This document shows, piece by piece, positions 4,153 through 10,483 of a stretch of 10,483 bases of DNA. The notes beneath the pieces are model-generated. The model did no database searches. It worked only from the letters and a program-made list of their open reading frames with translations, and was not told where the DNA came from. The stretch is from Oscillospiraceae bacterium (GTDB taxonomy: Bacteria > Bacillota > Clostridia > Oscillospirales > UBA929): NCBI GenBank assembly GCA_031289065.1, contig JAITQI010000108.1, forward strand, positions 1 to 10,483, written 5' to 3'. Both the position numbers and the translations under genes were made by a program. The number at the start of each line of letters is the position of its first letter. Within the stretch, counting starts at the first letter, position 1.

Positions 4153-6870
4153 ATGCAAAAAATGAACGTCCGCACGGACACAAAACGGACGCCGGCGGAA
4201 ATCGCCCGGCGCAATGAGGTTCAGACCCGTCTCAAGCGGGCCGCCGCCGCCGAGACCGAGGCCCTGCTGGACAGCCTGAACGCGGCGGCCGATGGCCTGG
4301 ACGAGGACATGGTGGACGCTGCCCGGGAACAGTTCGGCGAAAATACGGTGACCCACGGCAAAAAAGTCTCCCTATTTCGGCACATTTGCGCGGCCTTTGT
4401 CAATCCCTTTACCGCCATTCTCTTCGGGCTGGCCCTGGTGTCCACCTTCACCGACATTTTGTTGCCCGAACCCGGAAAAGCCAACCCCATGACGGTCATC
4501 ATCATCGTAACCATGGTGCTGATTTCGGGGCTTTTGCGCTTTGTCCAGGAGACCCGCAGCGGCAACGCGGCGGAAAAGCTCCTCAAAATGATCAAGACAA
4601 CCACCAGCGTCCAGCGGCGGGAAGAGGGGCGGATTGAAATCCCCCTGGAAGAGGTCGTGGTGGGCGACGTCGTCCATCTGGCGGCGGGGGACATGATCCC
4701 GGCGGACATGCGGGTGATTTCGGCCAAAGACCTGTTCGTCAGCCAGTCGGCCCTGACCGGGGAGAGCGCGTCGGTGGAAAAAACCGCCGCCGCCGCGCTG
4801 GGCGCGCCGGACAGCCTGGCCGAGACCCACAACCTGGCCTTCATGGGCTCCAACGTCATCAGCGGCAGCGCCGTGGGCGTGGTGCTGGCGGTAGGGGACG
4901 ACACCCTCTTCGGCGACATGGCCAAAAACGTCACGGCCAAGCCGGTGCAGACCAGCTTTGAAAAGGGCGTCAACTCGGTGTCCTGGCTGCTCATCCGGTT
5001 CATGCTGGTCATGGTGCCGGTGGTGCTATTCGCCAACGGGCTGACCAAGGGGGACTGGCTCCAGGCGGTGCTGTTCGCCCTGTCGGTGGCCGTGGGCCTG
5101 ACCCCCGAAATGTTGCCCATGATCGTCACCACCTGTCTGGCCAAGGGCGCTGTGGCCATGTCCCGGGAAAAGACCATCATCAAAAACCTGAATTCCATTC
5201 AAAACCTGGGTTCCATCGACATCCTTTGCACCGACAAGACCGGGACGCTGACCCAGGACAGAGTGGCGCTGGAATACCACCTCAACATCCACGGGGACGA
5301 GGACGCCCGTGTGCTGCGCCACGCCTTTTTGAACAGCTACTATCAAACCGGCCTGAAAAACCTGATGGACATCGCCATCATCGAACGCACCCAGCTGGAA
5401 CAGGCCGACATCCCCGAACTGCGGGGCCTGACCGAGCGGTTTATCAAGGTGGATGAAATCCCCTTCGACTTTGAGCGCCGCCGCATGAGCGTCGTGGTGG
5501 CCAACGGCAAGACCCAGATGATCACCAAGGGCGCGGTGGAGGAAATGCTGTCCATCTGCGGCTACGCCGAGTTTGAGGGCAACGTCCTGCCCCTGACCAA
5601 CGAAATTCGCGCCTACATCCTGCGCAAGGTGGACGATTTAAACGAGGACGGCCTGCGGGTCATCGCCGTGGCGCAAAAGACAAATCCCTCCCCTGTGGGC
5701 GCGTTTTCGGTGGCCGACGAGGCCGACATGGTGCTCATGGGGTACTTGGCCTTCCTGGACCCCCCCAAGGAGTCCACCGAAGGGGCCATCAAAGCCCTGA
5801 GGGATCACGGCGTCACGGTCAAAATTCTCACCGGGGACAACGAAAAAGTGACCCGCAACGTCTGCCGCCAGGTGGGCATTCCGGTGGAGCGCCTGCTGTT
5901 GGGCACCGAACTCGACGAGATGGACGACCGGGCGCTGGGCCGGGCCGCCGAGGAGGTCAGCGTCTTCGCCAAACTGTCCCCCCAGCAAAAGGCCCGGGTC
6001 ATCACGGCCCTGCGGGAGGGCGGCCACAGCGTCGGGTACATGGGCGACGGCATCAACGACGCGGCCGGCATGAAGGCCTCCGACGTGGGCATTTCGGTGG
6101 ACACCGCCGTGGACATCGCCAAGGAATCGGCCGACGTCATCCTGCTGGAAAAAGACCTGCGAGTGCTGGAAAAAGGCATTGTCGCCGGGCGCAAGACCTA
6201 CGCCAACATGATCAAGTATATCAAAATGACAGCCAGCTCCAACTTCGGCAACATGCTGTCGGTGCTGGTGGCCAGCGCCTTCCTGCCCTTCCTGCCCATG
6301 ATGCCCCTTCACCTGATTCTGCTCAACCTGATCTACGATTTGAGCTGCACCGCCATCCCGTGGGACAATGTGGACAAGGCCTTCTTGGCGCTGCCCCGGA
6401 AGTGGGACGCCTCCTCGGTGGGGAAATTCATGGTCTGGCTCGGGCCGACCAGCTCGCTGTTTGACATCACAACCTATCTGCTCATGTATTTTGTTATCTG
6501 CCCGGCCATGACCGGGGGCCTGCTGTTTCACCAGCTCACCGACCCGGCGGCCCAAACGGCCTACATCGCGCTGTTCCAGGCGGGCTGGTTTGTGGAGTCC
6601 ATGTGGAGCCAGACGCTTGTCATTCACATGATCCGCACCCCCAAGATCCCGTTTTTCCAGAGCCACGCCTCCGCGCCGGTCACCCTGCTGAGCTTTGCCG
6701 GTATCGCGGCGCTCACCGTCATCCCCTTCACGTCTCTCGGCGCGGCCATCGGCTTGGCCGCCCTCCCGCCGATCTACTTCGCCTGGCTGGCGGCCACCGT
6801 CCTGCTGTATATGGTGCTGGCCACCACGTTCAAAAAGGTGTTCATCCGGCGCTACGGAAATCTCCTGTAA
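4153..6870 (+). CDS. mgtA: Magnesium-importing P-type ATPase MgtA
   Basis: This 905-residue P3B-type ATPase uses ATP to bring Mg2+ into the cell. Seen in order: helices M1-M2 (about 80-130), the actuator domain with TGES (202-205), M3-M4 with the ion-site motif PEMLPM (318-323), and the phosphorylation site DKTGTLT with Asp361. Then come the nucleotide domain, the LTGDN motif (559-563), GDGIND (631-636), and six C-terminal helices including NFGNM (697 on) and IPWDNVD (735-741). The last two and MGSNVISGSA are typical of MgtA/MgtB. The length is normal. The start ATG is 10 bases behind AAGGAGG (4136-4142). It is the only gene on its transcript, under the M-box riboswitch, and a long hairpin follows its stop. 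No MgtC-like partner is nearby. Confidence 0.96.
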   Translation: MQKMNVRTDTKRTPAEIARRNEVQTRLKRAAAAETEALLDSLNAAADGLDEDMVDAAREQFGENTVTHGKKVSLFRHICAAFVNPFTAILFGLALVSTFTDILLPEPGKANPMTVIIIVTMVLISGLLRFVQETRSGNAAEKLLKMIKTTTSVQRREEGRIEIPLEEVVVGDVVHLAAGDMIPADMRVISAKDLFVSQSALTGESASVEKTAAAALGAPDSLAETHNLAFMGSNVISGSAVGVVLAVGDDTLFGDMAKNVTAKPVQTSFEKGVNSVSWLLIRFMLVMVPVVLFANGLTKGDWLQAVLFALSVAVGLTPEMLPMIVTTCLAKGAVAMSREKTIIKNLNSIQNLGSIDILCTDKTGTLTQDRVALEYHLNIHGDEDARVLRHAFLNSYYQTGLKNLMDIAIIERTQLEQADIPELRGLTERFIKVDEIPFDFERRRMSVVVANGKTQMITKGAVEEMLSICGYAEFEGNVLPLTNEIRAYILRKVDDLNEDGLRVIAVAQKTNPSPVGAFSVADEADMVLMGYLAFLDPPKESTEGAIKALRDHGVTVKILTGDNEKVTRNVCRQVGIPVERLLLGTELDEMDDRALGRAAEEVSVFAKLSPQQKARVITALREGGHSVGYMGDGINDAAGMKASDVGISVDTAVDIAKESADVILLEKDLRVLEKGIVAGRKTYANMIKYIKMTASSNFGNMLSVLVASAFLPFLPMMPLHLILLNLIYDLSCTAIPWDNVDKAFLALPRKWDASSVGKFMVWLGPTSSLFDITTYLLMYFVICPAMTGGLLFHQLTDPAAQTAYIALFQAGWFVESMWSQTLVIHMIRTPKIPFFQSHASAPVTLLSFAGIAALTVIPFTSLGAAIGLAALPPIYFAWLAATVLLYMVLATTFKKVFIRRYGNLL

Positions 6871-6882
6871 AAGGGAACCACA

Positions 6883-6931
6883 GCAAGCAAACAATCCCCG
6901 TGCCGCAAGGGCGCGGGGATTGTTTGCTTGC
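6883..6931. terminator. Strong bidirectional-type terminator after mgtA
   Basis: An 18-base perfect arm (6883-6900) pairs with 6914-6931, and TGCC/GGCG extends it to 22 pairs with loop GCAAG. After the GC core CCCCG/CGGGG the 3' strand is T-rich (ATTGTTTGCTTG), and its complement makes the same true on the other strand. It ends the mgtA unit and insulates the cell-wall operon whose promoter begins 40 bases later. Confidence 0.85.
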
Positions 6932-6970
6932 GCCTCACGTATTTCGCTTTTTGTAGGATTTTGCCTTCCC

Positions 6971-6999
6971 TTGACACCGGGGAACGCCGTGGATATAAT
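6971..6999 (+). promoter_or_regulatory. Perfect-consensus promoter of the cell-wall operon
   Basis: TTGACA (6971-6976), exactly 17 bases, and TATAAT (6994-6999) match the sigma-A consensus at all 12 positions. The start is expected near 7006, about 39 bases before the FHA-SEDS gene. This suggests high, constant expression. Confidence 0.93.
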
Positions 7000-7044
7000 A
7001 ACCCTGTCGCCATGTTATGTAACCGCTGATGTTGGAGGGTCGAT

Positions 7045-8772
7045 ATGCAAGGCTTGCCTGCCATGTTCGCGCAATGGGAGACCGCTGTCCAGGCATGGCT
7101 TGTGGGCCTGGGCGGCTTCGGGGACTTGGTGACCTTCGTCACCCGGTTTTTCTTTCCTTTGATGACGCTGGCCCTTTTCCTGCGCTGCCTGTGGCCGCTG
7201 ATGAGCGGTGGGAGACGGCCGAAGCCCTGGGCGCTGGCGGAAACCCCCGACGGAACGCGGCTGCCCCTCGTCCACTGGGAGAACGCCGTCGGCTCGGGGA
7301 AGAACTGCGACGTTACCCTCGACGACCCCGCCGTCTCCCGTACCCACGCCGTGATTTCCCGCCGACGGGACGGCTGGTATGTCACCGACATGGGCTCCGC
7401 GGGGGGCACCGCCGTGGGCGGCACGCCCTGCGCGGGTACCGTCCGGTTTGAGGAGGGCGACCTGCTGACGCTGGCCGGGGTGGAACTGACCGTCCTGCCG
7501 GTGGAGGGGGACTACGATCGCCCCCGTCAGCGGCGGGGCCTGTCCGGCTGGGCGGCCGACGCCGCCCGCAGCCTGAAGCCGGGGGTCACGCTGCTGTACC
7601 TGCTGCTGTTTCAACTGACCGCCCTGGCCGCCTTCGCTTTCGGCGCGGGGGCGGGCTTCAGCCTGACTGTGCCGGTGGCCTATTTGATGTTTATGGCGCT
7701 GGAGTGCCTGTATTTTCTTTTCACCCGGGGGCGGGGACGGCGGCGGATCGAGCCGGAACTGCTGGCCTTTTTCCTGTGCGGCATCGGGCTGTTTGTGGCG
7801 GCGGCCGACCCGGACAGCCTGCTCAAACAGGTGGGGGCCATCGCCATCGGGCTACTGCTGTTTTTGGTGCTGACCTTTTTCCTCAACAACATCGACCGCG
7901 CTCGGTTGGCCCGCTATGTGTTCGCCGGGGGCTCGGTGGCCCTGCTGGCCCTCAACCTGCTCTTGGGGGAAACCCGGTTCGGGGCCCGCAACTGGCTGTC
8001 CTTGGGGCCGGTCAGCATCCAGCCCAGCGAACTGGTCAAGGTGGCCTTCGTCTTCGCCGGGGCGGCCTCCCTGGAGTACCTGCTGACCCGGCGCAATCTG
8101 ATCATGTTTTTGGGTTTTTCCGGCGTCTGCGTCGGGGCGTTGGGCCTCATGCGGGACTTCGGCGCGGCGGTCATCTTTTTCGCGGGCTTTTTGGTCATGG
8201 CCTTCCTGCGCTCCGGGGACGCCCGCCTACTGTTGGTCGGCTTGGCCGTGGCGGCGGCGGGGGCCTTTTTGGCGATCAGTATCATGCCCTACATCGCCGC
8301 CCGGTTCGCCGCCTGGGGCAACGCCTGGGCCTTCGCGGACACGACGGGCTACCAGCAGACCCGCACCATGATATACACCGCCAGCGGCGGTCTGCTAGGT
8401 ACCGGCCTGGGGCACGGCTTCCTCCGGCATGTGGCCGCCGCCGACACCGATTTGGTCTTCGGCGTGGTGGCCGAAGAGTGGGGGCTCATCGTGGCCCTGG
8501 CCTGTGCCCTGGCCCCGCTGGCGTTGGCCTTTTTCGCCGCCACCTCGGTCAGGGCCGCCCGTTCCGCCTTTTACGCTATCGCGGCCTGCGGCGCGGCGGT
8601 CATTCTGCTCACCCAGACCGCCCTGAACGTCTTCGGCTCCCTGGACATCCTGCCCCTGACCGGCGTGACCCTGCCCTTTGTCTCCAACGGCGGCTCCTCC
8701 ATGGTGGGCTGCTGGGGCCTGCTGGCCTGCATCAAATCCATCGACGAGCGACACCGCTCGGGAAGGGGCTAA
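7045..8772 (+). CDS. FHA domain fused to an FtsW/RodA/SpoVE (SEDS) peptidoglycan glycosyltransferase
   Basis: This 575-residue membrane protein joins two domains. Residues about 30-52 form one membrane helix. Residues about 62-155 form an FHA domain, with VGSGKNCDVTLDDPAVSRTH at 82-101 (conserved Gly83, Ser98, Arg99, His101). From about 172 a SEDS domain follows with around ten helices: FGARNWLSLGPVSIQPSELV, MRDFGAA with Asp371 at the family's catalytic Asp, and VTLPFVSNGGSSM near the end. SEDS proteins polymerise lipid II into glycan strands together with a class B PBP, which is encoded 5 bases downstream. FHA domains bind phosphothreonine, so a Ser/Thr kinase may control it; the Arg usually after the first Gly is Ser84 here. 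The start follows GGAGGG at 7034-7039. Whether it serves division, elongation or sporulation cannot be told. Confidence 0.93.
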   Translation: MQGLPAMFAQWETAVQAWLVGLGGFGDLVTFVTRFFFPLMTLALFLRCLWPLMSGGRRPKPWALAETPDGTRLPLVHWENAVGSGKNCDVTLDDPAVSRTHAVISRRRDGWYVTDMGSAGGTAVGGTPCAGTVRFEEGDLLTLAGVELTVLPVEGDYDRPRQRRGLSGWAADAARSLKPGVTLLYLLLFQLTALAAFAFGAGAGFSLTVPVAYLMFMALECLYFLFTRGRGRRRIEPELLAFFLCGIGLFVAAADPDSLLKQVGAIAIGLLLFLVLTFFLNNIDRARLARYVFAGGSVALLALNLLLGETRFGARNWLSLGPVSIQPSELVKVAFVFAGAASLEYLLTRRNLIMFLGFSGVCVGALGLMRDFGAAVIFFAGFLVMAFLRSGDARLLLVGLAVAAAGAFLAISIMPYIAARFAAWGNAWAFADTTGYQQTRTMIYTASGGLLGTGLGHGFLRHVAAADTDLVFGVVAEEWGLIVALACALAPLALAFFAATSVRAARSAFYAIAACGAAVILLTQTALNVFGSLDILPLTGVTLPFVSNGGSSMVGCWGLLACIKSIDERHRSGRG

Positions 8773-8777
8773 GGCCG

Positions 8778-10142
8778 ATGAAACTCATGGGGCGCAGGGC
8801 TTGGATCGTGTTGGTGTTTTGTGCGCTGTTCAGCGTGGGCATCGGGGCGCTGCTGGGCGGGTACGCCAAGGACGCCCCCCGTTGGGCGACCTACCCCGCC
8901 AACCGGTATTTTTACAGCGGAGGGCGGCTCATCCGCGCCGGAACCATCTACGACCGCAACGGCGCGGCGCTGGCCGAGACGGTGGACGGGCAGCGCCGCT
9001 ACCACGAGAGCGCCGACGTGCGCCGGGCCCTCATGCACCTCACCGGTGACCCGGGGGGCAATGTGGCCTCCTCTCTCCAGGTGGCGATGCGGGACAAACT
9101 GACCGGTTGGAGCGCCGTCACCGGCGCTTACACCTTCCCCGGCGCGGGGGGGCAGGACCTTCACACGACGGTGGACGCCGCCCTGTGCCGCGCCGCTTAT
9201 GAGGCCTTGGACGGCCGCCCCGGGGCGGTGGGCATCATGAACTACCGAACCGGCGAACTGCTGTGCATGGTCAGCAGCCCCACCTTCGACCCCCAAAAGC
9301 CCCCCGACCTGGCCGCCGACCCGGAGGCTTACGAGGGGGTGTATCTCAATCGGCTACTGTCCGCTTCTTTCGCGCCTGGCTCGGTGTTCAAGCTGGTCAC
9401 GGCGGCGGCGGCGCTGGACTGTCTGCCCGGGGTAGGGGAGCGCACTTTTTCCTGCGACGGCCTGCTGACGCTGGAAGACGGGCGGATCACCTGCCCCCAT
9501 GCCCACGGCGAACAGACACTCGGCCAGGCCATGACCAACTCCTGCAATGTCGCTTTCGCCCAGCTGGCCCTGGAGCTCGGCGAGACCCGGCTGACCCAAT
9601 ACGCCCAAAAGGCCGGGTTCGGCCGCCGGGGGCTGACCCTGGACGGCATCCCGGTCTCGGGCGGCTCGTTTACCCTGGCGGACGCGACCCAGGCCGACCT
9701 CGGCTGGGCGGGGGTGGGGCAGTACAAGACCCTGGCCGTCCCGCTGGACTATTTGCTGTATGTATCCGCCATCGCAAACGACGGCCGGGCGGTGACACCC
9801 CACATCCTGAGAGGTGCGGGGGACGGGCTGTTCGGCCTCTGGACGCGCCCCGGTGAACGCGTACTGGCGGCGGACACCGCCGAAACCCTCACGGGCCTCA
9901 TGCGGGACAACGTCCTCAACAACTACGGCGAGGGCAAGCTGGCCGCCTACCGCCTGTGCGCCAAGACCGGCACCGCCGAGGTGGGCGGTGGAAAGGCCCC
10001 CCACGCCTGGTTCGTCGGCTTTTTGGACAGCGCGGAGGCCCCCCTGTGTTTCGTCGTCCTGGTGGAAAACGGCGGCTCGGGCGGCTCCGTGGCGGCGGGT
10101 ATCGCCAAAACCCTGCTGGCCCAGGCGATAAAACTGGATTGA
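8778..10142 (+). CDS. Class B penicillin-binding protein (transpeptidase), PbpA-like
   Basis: This 454-residue membrane-anchored D,D-transpeptidase cross-links peptidoglycan outside the membrane. It has one N-terminal helix (about 8-30), a short non-penicillin-binding part with AGTIYDRNGAALAET, and a transpeptidase domain from about residue 130. The three active-site motifs are complete: SVFK with Ser202 and Lys205, SCN (255-257), and KTG (396-398). It has no PASTA domains and is short for the class, close to PbpA/FtsI-like partners of SEDS proteins. The start is ATG 8778, with GGAAGGGG at 8761-8768 nine bases upstream. The frame is open far upstream, but there it only overlaps the SEDS gene in another frame. 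It is the second gene of the operon, 5 bases after the SEDS stop, and the two products probably form one polymerase-transpeptidase complex. Confidence 0.94.
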   Translation: MKLMGRRAWIVLVFCALFSVGIGALLGGYAKDAPRWATYPANRYFYSGGRLIRAGTIYDRNGAALAETVDGQRRYHESADVRRALMHLTGDPGGNVASSLQVAMRDKLTGWSAVTGAYTFPGAGGQDLHTTVDAALCRAAYEALDGRPGAVGIMNYRTGELLCMVSSPTFDPQKPPDLAADPEAYEGVYLNRLLSASFAPGSVFKLVTAAAALDCLPGVGERTFSCDGLLTLEDGRITCPHAHGEQTLGQAMTNSCNVAFAQLALELGETRLTQYAQKAGFGRRGLTLDGIPVSGGSFTLADATQADLGWAGVGQYKTLAVPLDYLLYVSAIANDGRAVTPHILRGAGDGLFGLWTRPGERVLAADTAETLTGLMRDNVLNNYGEGKLAAYRLCAKTGTAEVGGGKAPHAWFVGFLDSAEAPLCFVVLVENGGSGGSVAAGIAKTLLAQAIKLD

Positions 10143-10183
10143 GACGGCAATCCCCACCCCGTTAATTCCCTTGATGGAAGCCC

Positions 10184-10212
10184 TTGACAAAAGGTGTCGC
10201 CCCGTGCATAAT
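10184..10212 (+). promoter_or_regulatory. Promoter of the downstream lipoprotein gene
   Basis: A perfect -35 TTGACA (10184-10189), a 17-base spacer and the -10 CATAAT (10207-10212) predict a start near 10219. No clear terminator lies between the PBP stop and this promoter, so some read-through from the cell-wall operon is possible. Confidence 0.75.
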
Positions 10213-10239
10213 AGAGGGGAAAAATGCGTTTCCACGCGG

Positions 10240-10273
10240 TCGCCGCCCTCCCTCGGCCTTCCGGCCGCGGCGA
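10240..10273 (+). other. Leader hairpin before the lipoprotein gene
   Basis: TCGCCGC (10240-10246) pairs perfectly with GCGGCGA (10267-10273). Inside lies a second small hairpin, GGCC-TTCC-GGCC (10255-10266). It ends 15 bases before the AGGAGG ribosome binding site (10289-10294) and has no T-run, so it is more likely to stabilise the RNA or affect translation than to stop transcription. Confidence 0.45.
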
Positions 10274-10302
10274 TTGACAACGACATTCAGGAGGAAAAGA
10301 GA

Positions 10303-10483
10303 ATGAAACGAATCGCGTCGCTCGCGCTGGCCGTCCTGCTTTTGGCCGCGCCGCTGCTCACAGGCTGCGGCCAGGCTGACCCCGACACGTCGCCCATCGC
10401 GTCCCCACCGGCGCCGTCCGTTCCGGAGGTCTCCGGCGCACCGGCCGCCACCCCCCCCATCACCCCCCCCCCCGGCGGCCACC
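10303..10483 (+). CDS. Secreted lipoprotein of unknown function, N-terminal part
   Basis: The first 60 residues are visible and the frame runs off the window. MKRIASLALAVLLLAAPLLT is a lipoprotein signal with lipobox LLTGC (Cys23). It is followed by a low-complexity linker rich in Pro, Ala and Ser with PPAPS and TPPITPPPGG, a common spacer between the lipid anchor and a folded domain. AGGAGG at 10289-10294 sits 8 bases before the ATG, behind a separate promoter. The functional domain is outside the window, so no function can be given. The signal resembles that of the metal-binding lipoprotein at 1-406, which is expected for lipoproteins of one organism. Its place after a cell-wall operon does not by itself imply a wall-related role. 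Confidence 0.82.
   Translation, partial: MKRIASLALAVLLLAAPLLTGCGQADPDTSPIASPPAPSVPEVSGAPAATPPITPPPGGH

Noticed and set aside
5638..6894. Long minus-strand open frame opposite the 3' half of mgtA
   Set aside because: Same pattern of His/Gly/Gln-rich composition, no recognisable domain, and the plus strand there encodes the conserved MgtA core.
7704..8777. 358 extra codons open upstream of the PBP start in the same frame
   Set aside because: The stretch overlaps the SEDS gene in another frame and reads as Arg/Gly/Pro-rich nonsense. The PBP has a good ATG with ribosome binding site and a normal membrane anchor at 8778.
10274..10279. Another TTGACA just before the lipoprotein gene
   Set aside because: A -10 box at the right distance would fall inside or beyond the start codon and none is present; the promoter at 10184-10212 fits better.
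9354..10286. Long minus-strand open frame opposite the PBP gene
   Set aside because: It overlaps the active-site region of an obvious class B PBP and shows no domain; it exists because GC-rich DNA has few stops.

Overview
This window looks like chromosomal DNA from a GC-rich Firmicute, probably a clostridium of the Oscillospirales/Ruminococcaceae type. The reasons are strong AAGGAGG-type ribosome binding sites, sigma-A promoters with exact 17-base spacers, an M-box (ykoK-type) magnesium riboswitch, a tRNA with encoded CCA, and an FtsW-like protein fused to an FHA domain. The genus cannot be named from the sequence alone. No insertion sequence, phage gene or CRISPR array is visible.

Left part (1-1108): a minus-strand zinc/manganese-uptake operon. 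It starts at a promoter near 984-1012, runs through a small two-helix membrane protein with Cys and His motifs (540-881), and continues into the metal-binding lipoprotein of an ABC transporter (1-406, cut by the window edge). The promoter region is shared, back to back, with a plus-strand MATE efflux gene (1109-2509). Next come a tRNA-Arg(CCG) gene with its own promoter, a very long perfect hairpin directly at the tRNA 3' end, and a two-gene toxin-antitoxin module (Phd/YefM-type antitoxin, PIN/VapC-type toxin) with its own promoter and a 4-base ATGA overlap.

Middle part (3500-6931): a strong promoter, an M-box magnesium riboswitch with a terminator behind it, a second terminator-like hairpin, and a further 300 bases of leader with unexplained inverted repeats. 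These lead to mgtA, a 905-residue magnesium-importing P-type ATPase. The logic is feedback control: enough Mg2+ should stop transcription in the leader, and Mg2+ starvation should let it through. A 22-pair hairpin closes the unit.

Right part (6971-10483): a perfect-consensus promoter drives a cell-wall pair, an FHA-SEDS (FtsW/RodA/SpoVE) glycosyltransferase and a class B penicillin-binding protein 5 bases downstream. Together they would make and cross-link peptidoglycan. A new promoter then starts a lipoprotein gene that runs off the window.

The least ordinary items are the FHA domain on the SEDS polymerase (with a changed phosphate-contact residue), the long two-terminator mgtA leader with an unassigned folded segment, the small Cys/His membrane protein of the metal operon, and the long hairpin fused to the tRNA end.
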